Assembly: GCA_038253135.1 (NCBI GenBank) | Contig: JBBSHJ010000113.1 | Span: forward strand, 1 to 9,315 | Source of the DNA: JBBSHJ01 sp038253135 | GTDB lineage: Bacteria > Actinomycetota > Actinomycetes > Mycobacteriales > QHCD01 | DNA: 9,315 nucleotides | Reading direction: 5' to 3' | In this document: one piece after another, positions 6,360-9,315 of the stretch | Numbering within the stretch: the first letter of the stretch is position 1 | How the letters are laid out: each line of letters opens with the position of its first letter | The notes under the pieces: model-generated | What the model saw: the letters and a program-made list of their open reading frames with translations, nothing else | The model's database searches: none | Told to the model about the DNA's origin: nothing | Translations under genes and position numbers: made by a program

Positions 6360-6689
6360 CTAGAACGACAGTCCGGGTATGTTGAGGCCGCCCGCGACCG
6401 GGCCGATCTTGGACGCAGCCAGCTCACCGACCTGCCGGTTGGCATCGCGTACGGCGGCGACGATGAGATCCTGCAGCGTCTCGATGTCGTCCGGGTCGAT
6501 GACCTTCGGGTCGATCGTGACCGCCTTGAGCTCGCCGGCTCCGCTCATCGTGGCCGTGACCAGGTCCCCACCGGCGCTTCCGGTGACGTCAACCTCGGCC
6601 ATCTGCTGCTGGGCATCGGCCATCTGCTGTTGCATCTGTTGCGCCTTGGCGAGCAGCTGCTGCATGTCGAATCCGCCGGCTTCGGTCAC
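6360..6689 (-). CDS. YbaB/EbfC family nucleoid-associated protein
   Basis: Members of this family are small dimeric DNA-binding proteins that bind across the nucleoid and are usually encoded beside recR. The 109-residue product begins with a Gln- and Met-rich helix (MQQLLAKAQQMQQQMADAQQQ), followed by a beta segment with VTATMSGAGELKAVTIDPKV and the signature IDPDDIETLQDLIVAAVRDAN. The GTG at 6689 is chosen because AGGGAG lies about 4 nt before it and the resulting GGFDMQQLL resembles the start of the mycobacterial homologue Rv3716c. An ATG at 6665 is the alternative. The same frame stays open far upstream, but that part is antisense to the amidase gene and not coding. Confidence 0.92.
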   Translation of the reverse strand: MTEAGGFDMQQLLAKAQQMQQQMADAQQQMAEVDVTGSAGGDLVTATMSGAGELKAVTIDPKVIDPDDIETLQDLIVAAVRDANRQVGELAASKIGPVAGGLNIPGLSF

Positions 6690-6777
6690 GGTGCTCCCTG
6701 TGGCTGTGGCCGCGTCCCTGACCTGCGACGCGGGTGTCCAGCCCAGCGTAACGACCGTGCAATGCGACGCTGTGCAG
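6690..6777. promoter_or_regulatory. Divergent ybaB/amidase promoter region
   Basis: The 88 bp between the two divergent starts must hold both promoters, unless the amidase starts further left. On the minus strand TACGCT (6745-6750) fits the TANNNT -10 pattern and would give ybaB a leader of about 50 nt. No clear -35 is seen for it. No good promoter is seen for the plus strand. Confidence 0.3.
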
Positions 6778-7944
6778 GTGCGAGGTGGACCGGAGTGCCG
6801 CAACGGCTCGCGTGGGGCGGCGCCCCCGCGACGGCGGCGTGCAGCGATCGCGTGCGCCGCGATCGCGGCGGCGCTGCTCGCGGGCTGCTCGACCACGGCC
6901 ACCCGGGCGGCCCGCGATGGTGCGGCCGGCAAGGCCGTGACGCCGGTGGCCACGCCGGTGCGCACGACGCCGTCCGCTGCGCGCCGTACCGGCGCCACGC
7001 CCGTGCGCATGCGCACCAGGGCGGCTGCGCCGAGCGGTACGCCGGCACGGACGACCGGCCGCGCGGCTCGGCCGACGAAGGCCAGCCGGCCAGCGCGGAC
7101 CCGGCCGGCGCGGACCCGGCCCGCGCGGACCCGGCCGGCGCGGACCCGGCCCGCGCGATCCCGACCACGCGCTCCGCGCACCACGAGCGCCCGGCACGAC
7201 GTACCGAAGGCCCCGGCCACCACCAGGGCAAGCACCAGGGCGACCAGTTCGGCGACGACTGGCGCATCACCATCGCCTTCGCCCGCCCTGTCCGGCCCGG
7301 TGGTCGTGCTCGATCCCGGCCACAACGGGCGCAACGCGGACAACCTCTCGACGATCAACGCGCTCGTCCCGGCGGGCGACGGCAAGATGAAACCCTGCAA
7401 TTCAACCGGCACACAGGCCAACGACGGCTATCCCGAGCATGAATTCAACTGGTCGGTCGCCGAGCGCGTCCGCGCGATCCTGGAACACAGCGGCGTCCAC
7501 GTCATCATGACCCGCTCAGACGATGACGGCATCGGGCCGTGCGTCAACCGGCGGGCCGAGATCGGCAATGCGGTCCACGCGGCCGCCGTGGTGTCGATCC
7601 ACGGTGACGGTGGCGTGAGCGGTCATGGCTTCCACGTCATCCGCAGCCGCGACCAGGTCGGTGGAGCCGCCGTCGCCTCGGACGGGCGACGGCTGGCCGA
7701 GGTCGTGCACACGGCGATGCTCGCCGAATCGGGGATGACAACGGCCACCTACATCAACGGCGGCACCGGATATGACCTGCGCACTGATCTGGCCGGCCTC
7801 AATCTGTCCACTCGGCCGTCGATCCTCGTCGAGTGTGGCAACATGCGCGACGCCGGCGACGCGGCGGAAATGGAATCCTCGGCCGGCCGGTCGCGGATCG
7901 CCGGCGCGATCGCGCGCGGGACCCTGACTTATCTCGGCCGCTGA
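6778..7944 (+). CDS. N-acetylmuramoyl-L-alanine amidase, predicted lipoprotein with Arg-rich linker
   Basis: The C-terminal part is an Amidase_3 zinc hydrolase that cleaves the bond between N-acetylmuramic acid and L-alanine in peptidoglycan. It resembles mycobacterial Ami1 (Rv3717), which also lies next to ybaB and recR. Counting from GTG 6778 (388 residues), zinc ligands are H182 (LDPGHNG), E220 (YPEHEF) and H275 (SIHGDGG), with catalytic E352 (VECGNM). C207 and C255 match the disulfide known in Rv3717. The N terminus has RRRR (18-21), a hydrophobic Ala-rich stretch (22-34) and a lipobox L-A-G-C with C37, so export and lipid anchoring are predicted. Residues 38 to about 170 form a disordered-looking linker with about 27 Arg and only two acidic residues, including five PARTR-type repeats. 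The start is uncertain: GTGs at 6757 and 6772 are also in frame and none has a clear ribosome binding site. Confidence 0.88.
   Translation: MRGGPECRNGSRGAAPPRRRRAAIACAAIAAALLAGCSTTATRAARDGAAGKAVTPVATPVRTTPSAARRTGATPVRMRTRAAAPSGTPARTTGRAARPTKASRPARTRPARTRPARTRPARTRPARSRPRAPRTTSARHDVPKAPATTRASTRATSSATTGASPSPSPALSGPVVVLDPGHNGRNADNLSTINALVPAGDGKMKPCNSTGTQANDGYPEHEFNWSVAERVRAILEHSGVHVIMTRSDDDGIGPCVNRRAEIGNAVHAAAVVSIHGDGGVSGHGFHVIRSRDQVGGAAVASDGRRLAEVVHTAMLAESGMTTATYINGGTGYDLRTDLAGLNLSTRPSILVECGNMRDAGDAAEMESSAGRSRIAGAIARGTLTYLGR
7090..7164 (+). repeat. 15-bp tandem repeat encoding PARTR
   Basis: Five in-frame 15-bp units (7090-7104, 7105-7119, 7120-7134, 7135-7149, 7150-7164) encode PARTR four times and then PARSR. 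Units 2 and 4 begin CCGGCG, and units 3 and 5 begin CCCGCG, so the true repeating block looks like 30 bp. Confidence 0.92.
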
Positions 7945-7966
7945 GGCGAGCGGACGTCGTACGGCG

Positions 7967-8824
7967 TTAAATCGTCGGGCCGGCCTTGCCCTCGACGTGG
8001 GCCACGTAACGCTCTGCCGACCGCTGCACCGACGCGAACGCATCGGACACGACGTGCCGGTCGAAGGCATCGCGCAGCCGCTCGTAGCGGTAGCCGGACA
8101 GCATCCTGGCCATACGGCGTACCGAATCGGCGTCGAGGGGGATCTGGTTGGGGTAGCTGTACATGAATGTCACCCAGGAGCGATCCGCCACCACCGACAC
8201 GATGTCGCCACTGAAGAGCACGCCGGCACGGTCGGCTTCCGCGACTCCGGATTTGTCCCAGTGCAGCACGGTGCCGCCGGGGAAATGCCCACCGATCCGC
8301 ACCAGCGTCATTCCGGCGCCGACCTCGAGAGTGTCGCCCGACCAGAATCTCACCGCGTCATCGGGGCGCTGCACCCACTCGCGGTCCGACTCGTGGAGGT
8401 GCACTGGTACGCCGCCGAGCAGCCGGCTCCATTCCACCAGCGTGGTGTAGTAGTGCGGGTGCGATATCCCGATGCCCGTCACGCCGCCGCGGCGCTGGAT
8501 CTCGGCAATCGTGGTCTCGTCCACGTAGGCGACAAGGTCCCACAGGTAGTTCCCCGCCGGCGTCTCGATGAGGTAGGCCTGTTGGCCGATTCCGAGCTGC
8601 GGCTCCGTCGCGATCGCTGTGACGCCCGGCTCGATCGGCACGAACTTGTTGTGATGGTTTCCGCGCAGCTGCTCCAGCGTCGTCCATTGCTGGCCGCGCT
8701 CGAAGTGCACGTACTGGCGGTCGTCCAGGCAGCACGGACAACCGTCGGGCAGCGTCGCCGACGGCGGGTACTGCATGCCGCACGTGACGCAGATGAACGG
8801 TTGCTCTCGAACCTCGTCGGACAC
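7967..8824 (-). CDS. MBL-fold metallo-hydrolase with N-terminal zinc ribbon
   Basis: The 285-residue product begins with a four-cysteine segment (C12, C15, C29 and C31 or C32 in CVTCG ... CPCC) that looks like a rubredoxin or zinc-ribbon knuckle. A metallo-beta-lactamase-like fold follows: AYLIETPAGNYLWDLVAYV, then ISHPHYY (H122, H124), GGHFPGG (H180), LFSGDIV (D207) and AFDRHVV (H257). The canonical HxHxDH motif reads HPHYYT here, so the usual Asp and the third His are missing. The first metal site might persist through H122, H124 and H180, while the second is probably altered. The substrate is unknown. The GTG at 8824 is chosen because GGGAGGAG lies 6 nt upstream; an ATG at 8863 would add 13 residues. 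The gene converges on the amidase gene with 22 bp between stops. Confidence 0.85.
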   Translation of the reverse strand: MSDEVREQPFICVTCGMQYPPSATLPDGCPCCLDDRQYVHFERGQQWTTLEQLRGNHHNKFVPIEPGVTAIATEPQLGIGQQAYLIETPAGNYLWDLVAYVDETTIAEIQRRGGVTGIGISHPHYYTTLVEWSRLLGGVPVHLHESDREWVQRPDDAVRFWSGDTLEVGAGMTLVRIGGHFPGGTVLHWDKSGVAEADRAGVLFSGDIVSVVADRSWVTFMYSYPNQIPLDADSVRRMARMLSGYRYERLRDAFDRHVVSDAFASVQRSAERYVAHVEGKAGPTI

Positions 8825-8942
8825 GACGATCTCCTCCCGCTCGGGCCCACCTTCCGTCACCATAGACAGGTCCGCGTCCACGGTTTCGGCACCCAGGCTG
8901 TCCTCACGCCTCGAGCGGATTGCAGGTTTCCGACCCGACCAG

Positions 8943-8956
8943 CGTCTTATATGGAT
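8943..8956. promoter_or_regulatory. AT-rich promoter-like element between divergent MBL and sigma genes
   Basis: GTCTTATATGGATG is the only AT-rich spot in the 188-bp divergent space. On the minus strand it holds TATAAG (8946-8951), five of six bases of the -10 consensus, which would serve the MBL gene with a leader of about 115 nt. On the plus strand TATATG could serve the sigma gene. No good -35 is seen for either. Confidence 0.3.
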
Positions 8957-9012
8957 GCGGGGCAAGGACGGCAGCGGGCGAGACGCGGAGCCCGACGGCG
9001 CGGGAGGACGGC

Positions 9013-9315
9013 ATGCGTGAACAGCGTGGCCCGCCGAACGACTACGCGGATTTCGTCGCCACGGCGTACCCGTCGTTGCTTCGCTACGGCTACCTGCTGA
9101 CCGGCGATCTCGAGGCGGCGCGGGAGCTGACCCAGACCGCACTTGCCCGCGTGTGGCCGCGGTGGGACTCGCTGCGCGATGCGGCCGCGGCCGGCGCGTA
9201 CGTGCGCAAGACCATGGCGACCAGCCTGGTCTCGTCGGTACGCCGGCATCGGGTGCGGCAGGTGCCGCTCGATGCGGTGACGGAGCCGGCTGTGTCGGAT
9301 CCGGCCGAGGCACTG
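9013..9315 (+). CDS. SigE-family ECF RNA polymerase sigma factor (partial)
   Basis: The first 101 residues of a gene that runs off the window end. GGGAGG (9002-9007) lies 5 nt before the ATG, a strong ribosome binding site. The sequence YADFVATAYPSLLRYGYLLT, followed by GDLEAARELTQTALARVW and AYVRKTMATSLVSSVRRHR, is sigma-70 region 2 of the actinobacterial SigE-type ECF family. The usual A-E-D-L-x-Q motif reads A-R-E-L-T-Q (36-41), a mild variation. Residues after about 80 begin the linker towards region 4, which would be outside the window. The regulon and any anti-sigma partner cannot be seen. The gene is divergent from the MBL gene. Confidence 0.88.
   Translation, partial: MREQRGPPNDYADFVATAYPSLLRYGYLLTGDLEAARELTQTALARVWPRWDSLRDAAAAGAYVRKTMATSLVSSVRRHRVRQVPLDAVTEPAVSDPAEAL

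Noticed and set aside
6379..6777. Upstream part of the amidase frame starting near 6379
   Set aside because: It is antisense to ybaB, and a signal peptide must sit at the N terminus, so the start has to be near 6757-6778.
6690..7421. Long N-terminal extension of the ybaB frame
   Set aside because: It is antisense to the amidase gene and its Arg-Ala-Gly-rich repeats mirror the PARTR repeats. The family length and the AGGGAG site favour the start at 6689.
8825..9313. N-terminal extension of the MBL frame across the sigma factor gene
   Set aside because: GGGAGGAG with ideal spacing marks the GTG at 8824, and the extension is antisense to a clear sigma factor.

Overview
The window is high-GC DNA with Shine-Dalgarno-led GTG and ATG starts, from an actinobacterium. 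LysC, Asd, LeuA, RecR, the YbaB protein and the amidase all resemble mycobacterial or corynebacterial homologues, as recalled from memory without a search. The order (asd and lysC on the minus strand, leuA on the plus strand, then recR and ybaB on the minus strand and an amidase on the plus strand) is a condensed form of the M. tuberculosis asd-ask-leuA ... recR-Rv3716c-Rv3717 neighbourhood.

Left part (1-3646, minus strand): a transporter of the drug/metabolite transporter superfamily, then lysC (aspartokinase), then asd (aspartate-semialdehyde dehydrogenase). LysC and Asd catalyse the first two steps of the aspartate pathway to lysine, diaminopimelate, threonine and methionine. lysC has a well-formed internal start matching the separately translated beta subunit known from Corynebacterium. 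The lysC stop and the asd start overlap as ATGA, and a 15-bp tandem repeat multiplies that junction. Positions 1-238 hold no gene that I can support.

Centre (3647-5745, plus strand): leuA, the first committed enzyme of leucine synthesis. A 190-bp leader precedes it, with a sigma-70-like promoter, a probably leaderless 18-19 residue leader peptide containing Leu-Leu-Leu, and alternative hairpins. This looks like a leucine-sensing attenuator. The last 32 bp of leuA, including its stop codon, are duplicated exactly 63 bp downstream.

Right part (5746-9315): recR and the ybaB-type nucleoid-associated gene form a minus-strand pair. A zinc amidase is divergent from ybaB; it is predicted to be a lipoprotein with a long arginine-rich linker. 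It converges on an MBL-fold hydrolase gene that carries an N-terminal zinc-ribbon-like segment and an altered metal motif. The window ends inside a SigE-family ECF sigma factor gene.

I see no tRNA, rRNA, CRISPR array, insertion sequence or phage gene. The most interesting signals are regulatory or structural: the leuA leader, the duplicated leuA tail, the repeated lysC/asd junction and the amidase linker repeats.
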